This document shows positions 18,735 to 29,327 of a DNA stretch of 64,000 bases, piece by piece. The notes under the pieces were generated by a model. It saw only the letters and a program-made list of their open reading frames with translations, did not search any database and was not told the DNA's origin. Location of the stretch: assembly GCA_034521465.1 (NCBI GenBank), contig JAXHMN010000010.1, positions 496,001-560,000 of the forward strand. Reading direction: 5' to 3'. This DNA comes from SURF-28 sp034521465. GTDB taxonomy: Bacteria; Bacteroidota; Ignavibacteria; Ignavibacteriales; Melioribacteraceae. The position numbers were made by a program, and so were the translations under genes. The first letter of the stretch is position 1. Every line of letters starts with the position of its first letter.

Positions 18735-19811
18735 ATGGAACTAATTGAGGAAAAAACTGTGCTGGATCAAACACGATTAAACAGCTTACTGGAAAAAATG
18801 GTAACCGAAATGGGTGCGGCAGCAAATGGATCACTTATTCTACTGGGTGATAAGCTGAAACTTTATAAATCACTTGCAAATAATGGACCCCTTACTTCGC
18901 AAGAACTTGCAGATGCGACCGGTACCTCGGAAAGATATATAAGGGAATGGTTGGCTGCACAGGCAGCTTCCGGGTTTGTTGAATATAATAAGGATACAAA
19001 TCAATTTTTTATGACCCCGGAACAAGCCGCCGTTCTGGCTGATGAGGATAGCCCTGCAATAATGACAGGAGCGTATTATTCAATCTCTTCAATGTATCAC
19101 GATGAGCCTAAAGTTGCCGAAGCTTTTAAAACAGGTAAAGGGATTACATGGGATGATCATAACAACTGTTTATTCTGCGGTGTTGAAAAGTTCTTCCGTC
19201 CGTCTTACAAAAGCAGTCTGCTCACATCATGGATTCCGGCTTTAAATGGAATTGAAGAAAAATTAATATCAGGTGCAAAGGCTGCAGATATCGGCTGCGG
19301 GCATGGTGTTTCAACTTTAATTATGGCGGAAGCTTTTCCAAATTCTCATTTTACCGGGTACGATTTTCATGAATCTTCAATTAAACATGCACAACATATT
19401 GCTGAGGAATCGGGACTGAAAAATGTTTCATTCGAAGTTGCCGATGCTCAATCATATCCTAAGCAAAATTATGATTTTATAACTTTTTTTGATGCACTGC
19501 ATGATATGGGAGATCCGGAAGGTGCTTCAGCTTATGCTTTAAAAGCATTAGATAAAGATGGAACTTGTATGATAGTGGAGCCATTTGCAAATGATAATTT
19601 ACATGAAAATTTTAATCCTTTGGGAAGAGCATATTATGCTTTTTCAACAATGATCTGTACTCCTAATTCATTGAGCCAGGATGTAGGGCTTGCTTTGGGG
19701 GCTCAAGCAGGCAGAAAAAAACTTACTGAGGTTTTAACTAATGGCGGATTCGGTAAAGTTAAAGTAGCCGTAGAAACTCCCTTTAATTTTATTTTTGAAG
19801 CCAGATCTTAA
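18735..19811 (+). CDS. Class I SAM methyltransferase with winged-helix N-terminus (Rv2258c-like)
   Basis: A 358-residue protein. Residues 20-100 form a winged-helix domain (GPLTSQELADATGTSERYIREWL) as in O-methyltransferase-like and Rv2258c-type proteins. The Rossmann methyltransferase domain has motif I DIGCGHG at 185-191, FTGYDF as the acidic ribose-binding strand, and DALHDMGDP as motif IV. A cysteine pair, CLFC at 145-148, lies between the domains. AGAGAGG gives a good ribosome site. The substrate is unknown; the neighbouring AraC gene suggests induction by a small molecule. Confidence 0.85.
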   Translation: MELIEEKTVLDQTRLNSLLEKMVTEMGAAANGSLILLGDKLKLYKSLANNGPLTSQELADATGTSERYIREWLAAQAASGFVEYNKDTNQFFMTPEQAAVLADEDSPAIMTGAYYSISSMYHDEPKVAEAFKTGKGITWDDHNNCLFCGVEKFFRPSYKSSLLTSWIPALNGIEEKLISGAKAADIGCGHGVSTLIMAEAFPNSHFTGYDFHESSIKHAQHIAEESGLKNVSFEVADAQSYPKQNYDFITFFDALHDMGDPEGASAYALKALDKDGTCMIVEPFANDNLHENFNPLGRAYYAFSTMICTPNSLSQDVGLALGAQAGRKKLTEVLTNGGFGKVKVAVETPFNFIFEARS

Positions 19812-20311
19812 ATACACTGTAGCGAAAAAAATAAGTTAACAATAGTACTGTTTACTGTTATGATAAAACGTTATAACATCTTTTATCCGCCTAAAAAATG
19901 GCGGACTCCTCCTTTGCTCAAAAAATAAGCTATTGAGGATGAACACCCTCCTTCGCTGAAAACCAGCTTTGGAGGGTGTAAGTAGATATTTATGAGAAAA
20001 TGTTTGTTATAAAAAGTTTTTCCCATTTAGTGAAAAGCACCCTCTGGCAAAAACCGATCGAAGTATTTTGAATAAAAAGAATCACAATTTAGAATACTGG
20101 AAATTGTTGAGTAAAATTTTTGGTGATGAGGAAGTAAGTATAGACTGCAAGAGTCCCACACATATTTTAATTTAGACTTTCCATCTCACTTCATTTTAAA
20201 AACTTTTCCCCTACAACTTCGTCTAAAAGATACTCTGGTCTTATAAGATTTATTATCTTTCAAGATTGAAAACTCGTAATTATACAACCATTCAAACAAA
20301 TTGGGGAGATC
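19812..20311. other. 500-base intergenic region with a repeat
   Basis: Holds the hairpin element described separately and otherwise no convincing reading frame. The last part must carry the promoter of the S41 peptidase; a GGGGAG ribosome site lies at 20303-20308. Confidence 0.5.
19886..19979. repeat. Three-hairpin MITE/REP-like element
   Basis: TCCGCC (19886-19891) pairs with GGCGGA (19900-19905); TCCTC (19907-19911) pairs with GAGGA (19935-19939); ACACCCTCC (19943-19951) pairs with GGAGGGTGT (19971-19979). The second and third share an inner GCT...AGC and the wording CCTTYGCT, so they look like two diverged copies of one unit. No transposase gene is present. Confidence 0.6.
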
Positions 20312-23300
20312 ATGCAGAAACTCAAACTTATCATTTCATTTTTAATTTTAACATCATTTGTATTTGCTCAAGATTCACCTTTCGTCTTTAATCCATCGTT
20401 AAACTCGGATGGATCAAAACTTGCCTTCTCTTATCAAGGTGATATTTGGGTATCGGATGTTGACGGAAACAATGCAGTACGATTAACTATTCACGAAGCA
20501 TACGAAGGAAATCCGCAATGGAGTCCCGATGATTCTAAAATTGCTTTTTCTAGTGACCGCTACGGCAACAACGATATTTTTGTAATTCCTTCAACAGGCG
20601 GAACTTCAAAACGACTGACGTACCACTCAACAGGCGATGCTCTTTCGGATTGGAGTTCATCAAACGATTTAATTTTTACATCCGGCAGAGAATTCAAACA
20701 GATAGAATGGAACAGCGAGATTCAAGCTGTATCTTCAAACGGCGGAACCGAAAAAGAATTCTCAACGCAGTCGGTGATATGGCTGTTAAAAGTCCGGACG
20801 GAAAATTCATTGCTTACGTTAGAGGATACAGACCAACACGAGAAGCTTACACCGGTTCGGCTAATTATGATGTTTGGATTTTCAACACAGAAAATGAAAC
20901 TCACACAAAAGTAACCAACTTTGAAGAACACGATTGGATGCCGCAATGGGGTGGAGATAGGACTCTCTATTTCATCAGTGCTCAAAGCGGAATTTACAAC
21001 GTTCATAAATTATCAATTGATGATAACGGAAACCGCTCAGGAGAAATTGAACAGCTAACAAATTTTACGGAAGACGGACTTCGTTACTTGTCGGTTAGCC
21101 GAGACGGTTCAACTGCTGCTTTTTCTCGTCAGACTGACGTTTATGTAATGAACACAAACGCCGGAACTCCTCAAAAAGTTAATATCAATATTTCTGCAGA
21201 CTATAGATTTGATCCTGTTGAATACAAATCAGAATCATCCGGCGCAAGTGAATATGCAGTTTCGCCAAACGGAAAACTGATGGCCTTTGTTGTGCGCGGT
21301 GAAGTTTTCGTTAAAGAGGTTGATAAAGAAGAAAGCAGAAGTAAAAACTTGACCAACGATGCTTCGGCAAGAGATCAGATGGTTACTTTCTTGAATGATT
21401 CTACTTTGATTTTTGTAGCCGACAAACACGGACAAAATGATATGTATTTAGTTCGTTCCGCAGATGAAGACCAGACCGATCTTTTTAAGTCACTGAAACA
21501 CGAAGTTGTTAGACTTACTGAAACAGATGGTGAAGAAAGTAATCCCGTCATTTCTCCTGATCTCAAAAAAGTTGCTTATGTTGTCGGAAGAGGAGAATTA
21601 ATTGTTGCCGATATTTCAGCAGACGGTGATCTCAGCAATTCCAAAACTTTACTTGATGGCTGGGATACACCGGGAAGCGTTGCTTGGAGTCCCGATAGCA
21701 AATGGCTGGCTTATCAACTATCCGATTTATATTTCAACTCTGAAATTTATATTCACGCTGCGGACGGCAGTAAAGATCCTGTTAATGTGAGCATGCATCC
21801 TCGCGGCGATTACAGTCCGTTCTGGAGTAAAGACGGCTCAAAGCTTGGTTTTACGTCACAAAGAAACAACAGCAATTATGACATCTGGTTCGCTTGGCTT
21901 AAAAAATCCGATTGGCAGAAAACCAAAGAAGATTGGAAAGAAAAAGATGACGACGGTGAGAAGAAAGACAAAAAGAAAGATGACGATGATGAAGAGAAAG
22001 ATGACGCGGTAGAACCGATTGAAATTGATTTTGAAAATATTCACAGAAGATTAACTCAAGTTACATCGATGACCGGTGATGAACAAAGCTTCGTTATCAC
22101 AAACGACGGCGAAACTTTCCTGTTTACCGGCGACAGTAAAACCGATAAAGGCAACGACCTTTACAGTGTTAAATGGGACGGCACTGATCTTAAAGTTGTA
22201 ATGGGCGGCGGAAAAAGTCCTTACAATTTCTACCTCGATCCCGAAGGAAAGAACATGTACTTCATGAGACGAGGCGGCTCAATCGGCAAACTCGATGTTG
22301 ATGCTTCCAAAGATGAATCACTTCCGTACAAAGCAGATTTTGTTGTTGATTATTACAAAGAGCAGAATCAAGTTTTTGAAGAAGCTTGGCGCGCACTTAA
22401 TCTTAATTTCTATGATCCCGATTTCCACGGAAGAGATTTTGATGCACTAAAAGCTAAATACAAACCATGGGCAATGCAGACTTCCGCAAAACCCGACTTC
22501 CAAACGATCTATAACGAAATGCTCGGACAGATCAACGCAAGCCACATGGGACTTTACGGAGTTCCCGATAGAGCAGAAACTCAAAAAGATAATACCGGTT
22601 TACTCGGTATCGAAATTGAACCGGTTACAAACGGAATAAAAGTAGTAAGAGTTATTCCGAATACACCCGCAGATAAAGAAAGCAGTAAACTTTTTGAAGG
22701 CGATGTAATTAAATCGGTCGACGGAAACAAAATCACAGCGGATGTTAACTTTTATCAATTCTTTAACAAGAAAGCTGATGAAAAAGTATTGCTAACTGTT
22801 GAAGGAAACGACGGAGACGAAAGAGAAGTTGTTATCAGACCTACAAATTCTGTTAGAAATGATCTGTACGATGAGTGGGTTGAAGAAAGAAGACAACTGA
22901 CCGAAAAATATTCAAACGGTAAATTAGGTTATGTACACATTCGCGGAATGAACATGCCGAGCTTCGAAGAATTTGAAAGAGAATTAACCGCAAGCGGTCT
23001 CGGTAAAGACGGTTTAGTGATTGACGTTCGCTATAACGGCGGCGGCTGGACTACAGATTACTTAATGACCGTTCTAAATTACAAACAGCACGCATACACA
23101 ATACCGCGCGGCGCTGCCGAAAATTTGGAAAAAGAAAAAACCAAATTCCGTGATTATTACCCGCTCGGTGAACGATTGCCTTTCGCTGCTTGGATTAAAC
23201 CTTCGATAGCTGTGTGTAATCAAAACAGTTATTCGAATGCTGAAATATTCTCGCATGCTTACAAAACATTAGGCATCGGAACATTGGTTGGTACGCCTAC

Positions 23301-23520
23301 TTTTGGCGCTGTTATTTCAACCGGCGGACAGGGATTGGTTGACGGTTCTTATGTAAGATTACCCGGACGCGGCTGGTATGTTAAAGCAGATGATAAGAAC
23401 ATGGACTTTCACGGAGCTGTTCCCGATATAATTATTGACAATGCTCCCGACTCCAAATCTAAAGGCGAAGATCCTCAGCTTAAACGTGCGGTTGATGAAT
23501 TGTTGAAGCAGCTCGACTAA
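20312..23520 (+). CDS. Tricorn-type S41 peptidase with beta-propeller (one frameshift)
   Basis: About 1069 residues after repair. Signal peptide MQKLKLIISFLILTSFVFA. The N-terminal half is a PD40/WD-like propeller (NPSLNSDGSKLAFSYQGDIW, GNPQWSPDDSKIAFSSDRYG and similar repeats). A Lys/Asp-rich linker lies at about 21925-22015. The C-terminal half has a PDZ domain (22600-22850) and the S41 core, with the catalytic serine region NQNSYSNAEI at 23218-23247 and TPTFGAV. The frame breaks near 20753-20757; one added A in GAAAAAGAATTC gives EKRILNAVGDMAVK. Tricorn homologues degrade peptides; here a periplasmic role is expected from the signal peptide. A weak terminator follows at 23531. Confidence 0.9.
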
Positions 23521-23530
23521 ACTTCACACG

Positions 23531-23557
23531 AAACCGATAACAATCCGGTTTTTTTTT
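23531..23557 (+). terminator. Rho-independent terminator of the S41 peptidase gene
   Basis: AAACCG (23531-23536) pairs with CGGTTT (23546-23551) over a nine-base loop, followed by an unbroken T run. It starts 11 bases after the stop codon. Confidence 0.6.
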
Positions 23558-23794
23558 ACACACTGTTTAATATCGAATAATCAATAAATCGTTCAAGTTA
23601 TGGCTATTAGTTTGCATAAAACAAATTAATGCAGGCAATAAAATTGACGGAAGTAATTTATCAAGCAGAATTGCCTATAAATAAACCGATAACAAAGTAT
23701 TTAAAAAAGTGTTGAATAATGAGAAGCTATAATTGCAAAAGAACTACATAATTTTTAATATTGCTTTATTGTGACTAATTTCATTGCGATGAAA

Positions 23795-24387
23795 ATCTGG
23801 TTGAATACTCGAAAACGGTGATCCCAACGATCCGGACTCCCCGCATGAAAAGTTGAATGACTACCTTCCTTTTACTGTTGGTAATTGGTGGCTGTATATA
23901 CTATCGACTTCAAACCAGATGGCGAGTGAGGATATTTGGTGGAAGGGCGATATTAAATGGGAAGTAAAAGATTCAACTATCAACAGAAGATAGTACTGTA
24001 TTTAAGATTACCGAAACTATAAACGGAATTGTCATTGAAGGCAATCCGATCAACAATGATCTAGATACAACTGTTATAAGTGATTCAATCAGCACTTTAT
24101 CATTTGTGGAGAATAAAGACGGCTTTATTAAGATGGATAAGAGTTTTTATTTCGGAAGTCGCGTCAGCATTGAAATAAACAGATACTATCCGGATTCAGC
24201 TGAAATATCTATCCTTCGATTCCTACTATTCACCTCCATTTACGGCTGATTCAAATATTGTGCATCACTATAACACGGCACACCTAATCAGATTGCAAAG
24301 GAAGTTGGTATAGTCGAGTGGAAAATTGATAATGTGTCAAACAACAGCCCCGAAGGAAAAATATCTTTAAAGAATTTAGCATCATAG
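23795..24387 (+). pseudogene. Remnant of a lipoprotein-like gene
   Basis: No intact reading frame, but three pieces read as one protein in different frames: YLPFTVGNWWLYILSTSNQM, then after a break near 23985, EDSTVFKITETINGIVIEG through VSIEINRYYPDSAEIS, then after breaks near 24230 and 24290, EVGIVEWKIDNVSNNSPEGK and the stop at 24385-24387. The opening phrase resembles exported proteins with a PLxVGNxWxY start, which are common in this group. The upstream start is unclear. Multiple lesions suggest either decay or a poor-quality stretch. The function is unknown. Confidence 0.5.
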
Positions 24388-24599
24388 AATGACTATACGT
24401 GAGCAATAAAACTCACCGCAGAATTCAGCTTCCAAAAAAATCAAAAACCTGATCTCAACCTCAGTATAACGAGTCACAAAAAATTAGCTTGAGGTTCAAC
24501 TCAGAAATTCACATAATGGGATGTGTCGTCTGTTTTACATCGTTAAATTTAGATTAAAAGTAATTTTCATTAAACCTAATAAAAACAAGCGGGGAAGTC

Positions 24600-25110
24600 A
24601 TGAATAAATTCAAAGAATTAACTGCGACAAACTGCGGGTGCTCTAGAAGAATTTTTGAATGAATCTGCAAAAACTATCGGGGGAATTGCGGTCGGGTCAT
24701 TTGTTGTTACTTTTATTAATGCTTGTTCAAGCGACGACTCATCACCAACTTCACCTGACAATGGCGGCGGAAATGGAAACGGCTCTACTCAATTAACAAT
24801 CGATATTTCACTTCCGGAAAATTCATCGCTTCAAACTGTCGGCGGATTGTTAACGCTTAGCTCAAATGATATTGATCCGCAAGGAATCTTCCTTTACCGC
24901 CAAAGTGAATCTTCGGTAATTGCATTCAGCAGAGAGTGTACACATGAACGTTGCCAAGTGGGAGCGTTCGGTTCAAATGAAATTGCAGCTTGTCCATGTC
25001 ACGGAAGCAGATACGACAAACTCGGAAATGTTGTAAACGGACCGGCAGCATCATCTTTGAGAAGATACAATACCGAATTGAACGGAAATATCATTACCGT
25101 CACAAGGTAA
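24600..25110 (+). CDS. Tat-exported Rieske [2Fe-2S] protein (one frameshift)
   Basis: About 170 residues after repair. The start ATG at 24600 has GGGGAAG at 24591-24597. The first 18 codons end in CGCSRR, and the open frame from 24655 continues with LNESAKTIGGIAVGSFVVTF, which together form a twin-arginine signal with a break near 24650. A Cys-Ser-Ser-Asp stretch follows, then a Gly/Asn-rich linker. The Rieske domain has both cluster motifs: CTHERC (Cys and His ligands) and CPCHGSRYD. It could pass electrons to a periplasmic or quinol-linked complex, but no cytochrome b or partner oxidase lies nearby. Confidence 0.8.
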
Positions 25111-25147
25111 TGTCCAAATATTTATTAATAATACATAGAGGATGGTT

Positions 25148-25386
25148 ATGAAAACAATGAGTTGCCGGCAATTAGGCGGTGCATGTGATACAAAATTCCG
25201 AGCTGACACTTTTAGTGAAATTTCGGAAATGAGCAAAAAACATGGAATGGAAATGTATCAAAATGGAGACAAAGAGCACATTGAGGCAATGGAAAAGATG
25301 CAAGAACTAATGAGTTCTCCCGAGATTATGAAAGAGTGGTTTGAAAACAAGAGAAAGAGTTCGAAGAACTACCTGAAAATGATTAA
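25148..25386 (+). CDS. DUF1059 small protein (one frameshift near the end)
   Basis: About 79 residues. MKTMSCRQLGGACDTKFRAD carries the two conserved cysteines of DUF1059, followed by FSEISEMSKKHGMEMYQNGDKEH. The frame breaks near 25351-25355; one added A gives KREFEELPEND-like wording and a stop at 25384-25386 instead of a longer, unlikely tail. The function of the family is unknown; cysteine spacing suggests a redox or metal role. Confidence 0.75.
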
Positions 25387-25457
25387 CCTCAATTATACTT
25401 TGTTGATAGCTATAATTAAAAGTTATTATGCACTTTCCTTTTGAGAAAGTTTAACTA

Positions 25458-25509
25458 AGCCAAGCGTTAGGTGTAACCATGCCTTAAAGAAAAAAGTTTA
25501 CGCTTGGCT
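25458..25509. terminator. Inverted repeat between convergent genes
   Basis: AGCCAAGCGT (25458-25467) pairs perfectly with ACGCTTGGCT (25500-25509), enclosing 32 bases. It lies between the DUF1059 gene and ribH, which point at each other, and may stop transcription from both sides. Confidence 0.5.
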
Positions 25510-25576
25510 CAGAATTATTGGCATTAAAATTTTCATCTGCATTATCGTTTTAGGTGACGGCTTATCGGCAAATCGG

Positions 25577-26047
25577 TTAGCCATTCAATTTGCTCATCAA
25601 ATCTGTCATTTCGATTGCAGTTAGTGCGGCATCCCAACCTTTATTGCCTGCTTTGGTTCCGGCTCTTTCAATTGCTTGTTCAATTGTGTCAGTGGTTAAA
25701 ACTCCGAAAATTACAGGCTTGTCAGTTTGCAGGCTCACATTTGCAATCCCTTTTGAGACTTCCGCCGCAATATAATCAAAGTGAGGTGTTGAGCCGCGTA
25801 TAACAGCCCCCAAACAAATAACAGCATCGTACTTGTTAGATTCGGCAACTCTTTTTGCGGTTAACGGGATTTCAAAAGAGCCGGGTGCATAAATGACGGT
25901 TAAATTCTCATCGCTTCCACCATGGCGAAGCAGGCAGTCTTTAGCCCCTTCCAATAATTTACCTGTTATCAGCTCATTGAACCTGCTCACTATCAGGGCA
26001 AACTTTTTATCTTTCGCACTTAAGTGTCCTTCAATTACTTTCGACAT
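25577..26047 (-). CDS. ribH: 6,7-dimethyl-8-ribityllumazine synthase
   Basis: A 156-residue cytoplasmic enzyme that joins the pyrimidine and the four-carbon butanone phosphate to make the riboflavin precursor. Seen: ALIVSRFNELITGKLLEGA, VIYAPGSFEIPLTAKRVAES, ICLGAVIRGSTPHFDYIAAEV, PVIFGVLTTDTIEQAIERAG and NKGWDAALTAIEM, which cover all substrate-binding segments including the catalytic His in PHFDYI. Last gene of the rib operon, 16 bases after ribBA. Confidence 0.97.
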   Translation of the reverse strand: MSKVIEGHLSAKDKKFALIVSRFNELITGKLLEGAKDCLLRHGGSDENLTVIYAPGSFEIPLTAKRVAESNKYDAVICLGAVIRGSTPHFDYIAAEVSKGIANVSLQTDKPVIFGVLTTDTIEQAIERAGTKAGNKGWDAALTAIEMTDLMSKLNG

Positions 26048-26062
26048 AATTTTTCCTTTTAG

Positions 26063-27294
26063 TTACATTGCTTTTTCGTGAGTTAATATTAAATGTCCCA
26101 TTTTATTTTTTTTAGTGAAGAGATAGTTCTCATTTATTTCGTTTGGACAAATTTCAATCGGCACGCGTTCAACAATTTCCAAACCATGCCCTTTCAATCC
26201 GATTATTTTTTGGGGATTATTGGTCAACAATCTAATTTTCTTAATTCCCAAATCTTTTAAAATCTGTGCACCCAATCCGTAATCTCTTAAGTCGGCTTTA
26301 AAGCCGAGTTGTTCATTTGCTTCAACGGTATCTTTTCCTTTCTCCTGCAATTCATATGCTAGAAGTTTATTGACTAATCCGATTCCTCTGCCTTCCTGTC
26401 TCATATAAAGTAGAACACCTCGCCCTTCGGTTTCAATCATTTTAAGAGAAGTTGATAATTGATCTCCGCAGTCACATCTTTTTGATTTAAAAGATCACCG
26501 GTGATGCATTCAGAATGGACTCTAACCAAAACAGGCTCGCTTGTTGATATATCACCTTTAACAAAAGCCAGAGGGTTGTCGGTCGTATCCAAATTGTTTT
26601 CGTAAAGATGAAGTTTGAACACACCGTATTCCGAAGGAAGATCAACCACGGCTTTCGGCTGAACTAACTTTTCTCTTATTCGTCTGTACTCAATTAGATC
26701 TGCAATTGTTATCAATTTGAGATCGTGTTTAGCAGCAAATTCTTTAAGCTGCGGAACCCGCATCATTGATCCGTCCGAATCCATAATTTCACAAAGCACA
26801 CCGGCAGGAGTTAATCCGGCTAAACGCGAGAGATCGACAGCCGCCTCCGTATGTCCGGCACGTCTAAGCACACCGCCGTTTTTTGCAATCAACGGGAAGA
26901 TATGACCCGGTCTTGCAAAATCCGATTCTGTAACATTTTCATCGGTAAGCGCTTTAATCGTCATTGCTCTATCGTGGGCAGAAATTCCGGTAGTAGTGCC
27001 GAATTTGTAATCGACGGTAATCGTAAAAGGTGTTTGGTGAAGTGCGGTGTTTTTATCAACCATTAGCTCAAGATCAAGCTGCTTTGCACGTTCTTGCGTA
27101 ATAGGCGCACAGAGCATGCCTCTACCTTCTTTAACCATAAAGTTAACAGATTCCGGGGTGATTTTTTCTGCTGCCATAATAAGATCGCCTTCGTTCTCGC
27201 GGTCCTCGTCATCAACAACAACTACCATTTTTCCGTTTTTAATATCTTCTACAGCTTCCTTAACAGTATCAAAGATAAATTTTTCGTTATTCAT
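26063..27294 (-). CDS. ribBA: Bifunctional DHBP synthase / GTP cyclohydrolase II (one frameshift)
   Basis: About 410 residues after repair. The N-terminal RibB domain makes dihydroxybutanone phosphate from ribulose 5-phosphate (VVVDDEDRENEGDLI, TGISAHDRA, RPGHIFPL, GHTEAAVDL). The C-terminal RibA domain opens the GTP ring. The break is near 26485: one added T in CTTTTAAATC restores GDLFKSKRCDCGDQL, the zinc-binding motif whose cysteines are otherwise lost, followed by RGVLLYMRQEGRGIGL. The stop of ribE and the start of this gene nearly touch. Confidence 0.93.
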
Positions 27295-27295
27295 T

Positions 27296-27934
27296 TTAAT
27301 ATCCCATTCCTTTTAATAATTCTTCTGAAATTGAAGAATTAGCTGTTCTGCTATTCATAAGTTTTTCAATATACTTAGCTATTACATCCACTTCAATATT
27401 TACATTCTCTCCAATCTTTTTGAATTTTAGATTTGTGTTTTCCCAAGTATGCGGAATTATTGAGAGCTCTACTTTGTTACCGGTAACTTTCGCGATTGTT
27501 AAACTTATTCCGTCAACAGCAATGGATCCTTCATCGATAGTATATTTAATTAAAGGAGACGGAAGTTCAACTGTAAGCGAATAATTTTTACCTAGTTTAA
27601 CCACGTTGATAATTTTACCTAAGCCGTTAACGTGCCCCTGAACAAGATGTCCGCCTAAACGATCCGAAAGTTTTAGTGACCTCTCTAGGTTTACCGGTGA
27701 ATTAACTTGAAGATTTTTAAATGTGGATTTATTTAGAGTCTCGCCGACGGCTTCGACTGTAAATGATTTGTGGTCAAATTCAACTACGGTTAAACAGACA
27801 CCGTTAACACAAACTGAATTATCAATTTTAATATCATCCAAAACTTTGGCGGCTAAAAAAGACAATCGTTTTCCGCCTTGTATCGGTATAATATTTTTTA
27901 TCTTTCCTACTTCTTCTACTAATCCTGTGAACAT
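27296..27934 (-). CDS. ribE: Riboflavin synthase alpha subunit
   Basis: A 212-residue protein made of two similar lumazine-binding barrels: MFTGLVEEVGKI with SVCVNGVCLTVVEF, and GHVNGLGKIINV with SIAVDGISLTIAKV. It turns two lumazine molecules into riboflavin and a pyrimidine. Full length. The stop lies one base before the ribBA start, so the two are translated together. Confidence 0.96.
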   Translation of the reverse strand: MFTGLVEEVGKIKNIIPIQGGKRLSFLAAKVLDDIKIDNSVCVNGVCLTVVEFDHKSFTVEAVGETLNKSTFKNLQVNSPVNLERSLKLSDRLGGHLVQGHVNGLGKIINVVKLGKNYSLTVELPSPLIKYTIDEGSIAVDGISLTIAKVTGNKVELSIIPHTWENTNLKFKKIGENVNIEVDVIAKYIEKLMNSRTANSSISEELLKGMGY

Positions 27935-28014
27935 TCAACTTTGCTTTCATCTAATCCGGTTAAAAAAAATTGTTTTTATAAATTCAGTAAAGGCACAATA
28001 TTTACAATCGTAAT

Positions 28015-29100
28015 TTACGATTTTTTCAAATACGTTATTCCAATATCTTGTTCGAATATTTCTACGTTTTCGAGATCAAGTGCCAGAGGTTCTGTCAGGT
28101 TCAATGCGGGAATACCTTTTCCAAATATTTTCGGAGCTTTTAAAAATAGTAATTCATCAAACAAACTGTTGTCAACAAATTGTGTAAAAATTTCTCCGCC
28201 GCCCTCAATTAAAACCGAATTTATGTTATTATCACCAAGAATTTTAAGAACTTCCTTAAGGTCTAGTAAATTCTGTTCGTTTCTCTTGAGTTCAAAGATT
28301 TTTATATTTTTCTTTTTCAATAGCTCCTTTTTCGCTTCATCTGAATTTGCAGAGGAAAACAACCACGTCTCTGCAATTGTTGTATCAAATATCTTTTGAT
28401 TTGTTCCGGAAATTAAATCCGCATCCAAAATTACTCTTAAAGGATTTCTGCCTTCGGTAAGTCTAACTGTCAGCTCGGGATTATCAATATTAACTGTGTT
28501 TGCTCCAATCAATACAGCATCATATTCAGAGCGCAATTTATGAACATGTTTTTTTGCGCTTTCGCTTGTAATCCATGTTTGTTTGTTGAATTCTTCAGCA
28601 ATAAAACCATCGAGTGTGAGAGCAATTTTTACGGTTATATAGGGAAGTTTTGTTTTAATATGTTTGAAAAAAAACTTGTTTAATTTACTGCCTTCTTTTT
28701 CCAAAACACCGGTTGTAACTTCTACTCCCGCAGCTCGCAATTCCTTTATTCCTTTTCCGTTAACCTCAGGATTAGGATCAAGGTTTGATACAAACACGCG
28801 GCTTATTCCACTCTCTATTATCAGCGGAACACATGGCGGTGTTCGTTTATTACTATGATTACACGGTTCAAGATTGCAATAAAGATCGGCGTCTTTTAGA
28901 TCGACTTTTGATTGCAGTATCGCTTCCCTTTCCGCATGATTTTCTCCCGGTTTTCTATGATAACCGGTTGATATTATTTTATTATTTTTGACTATCACAG
29001 CACCGACAAGAGGATTTGGAGATACTGCACCTTTCCCCTTCTGCGCAAGGTCAAAACAAGTCTTTATATATTTTTCGTGCAGATTATTATTTTCCATCAT
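28015..29100 (-). CDS. ribD: Bifunctional riboflavin deaminase/reductase
   Basis: A 361-residue enzyme. The N-terminal deaminase has the zinc site GENHAEREAI and EPCNHSNKRTPPC. The C-terminal reductase has VKIALTLDGFIAE, WITSESAKKHVHKLRSEYDA, LIGANTVNIDNPELTVR and SVLIEGGGEIFTQF. It performs steps two and three of riboflavin synthesis. First gene of the rib operon; the 80-base gap to ribE holds no sign of a separate promoter. No FMN riboswitch is visible upstream. Confidence 0.95.
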   Translation of the reverse strand: MMENNNLHEKYIKTCFDLAQKGKGAVSPNPLVGAVIVKNNKIISTGYHRKPGENHAEREAILQSKVDLKDADLYCNLEPCNHSNKRTPPCVPLIIESGISRVFVSNLDPNPEVNGKGIKELRAAGVEVTTGVLEKEGSKLNKFFFKHIKTKLPYITVKIALTLDGFIAEEFNKQTWITSESAKKHVHKLRSEYDAVLIGANTVNIDNPELTVRLTEGRNPLRVILDADLISGTNQKIFDTTIAETWLFSSANSDEAKKELLKKKNIKIFELKRNEQNLLDLKEVLKILGDNNINSVLIEGGGEIFTQFVDNSLFDELLFLKAPKIFGKGIPALNLTEPLALDLENVEIFEQDIGITYLKKS

Positions 29101-29327
29101 GATTCCGATATCTCATAAGTAAAATTATCCATAGTAAACGGAATTCACCAATTTTATGCGAATTAATTTATTAGAAAAATCATTGCTATCGCAAAACTAT
29201 TATCACAAAATGAAATAATTTCTAAGGGATATCATTTCCCAAAATCCTTGATGTAAAAACCAATTGCCCCTATATTATAGGTGTCATATATTCAAAATAT
29301 CTTTATCCATTAATAAGAAAGAAAACC

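Noticed and set aside
19886..19979. Insertion sequence
   Set aside because: No transposase frame and no clear target-site duplication; only short hairpins remain.
25577..29100. ribBA broken as true loss of GTP cyclohydrolase II
   Set aside because: One added T restores the full zinc motif RCDCGDQL and a normal length, and the rest of the operon is intact, so sequence error is the simpler reading.
29101..29327. FMN riboswitch before the riboflavin operon
   Set aside because: None of the conserved RFN pieces (AGGGGC, GGTGAAA-type, CCGAC/TCCGATGAAAG-type) is visible on the minus strand upstream of ribD.
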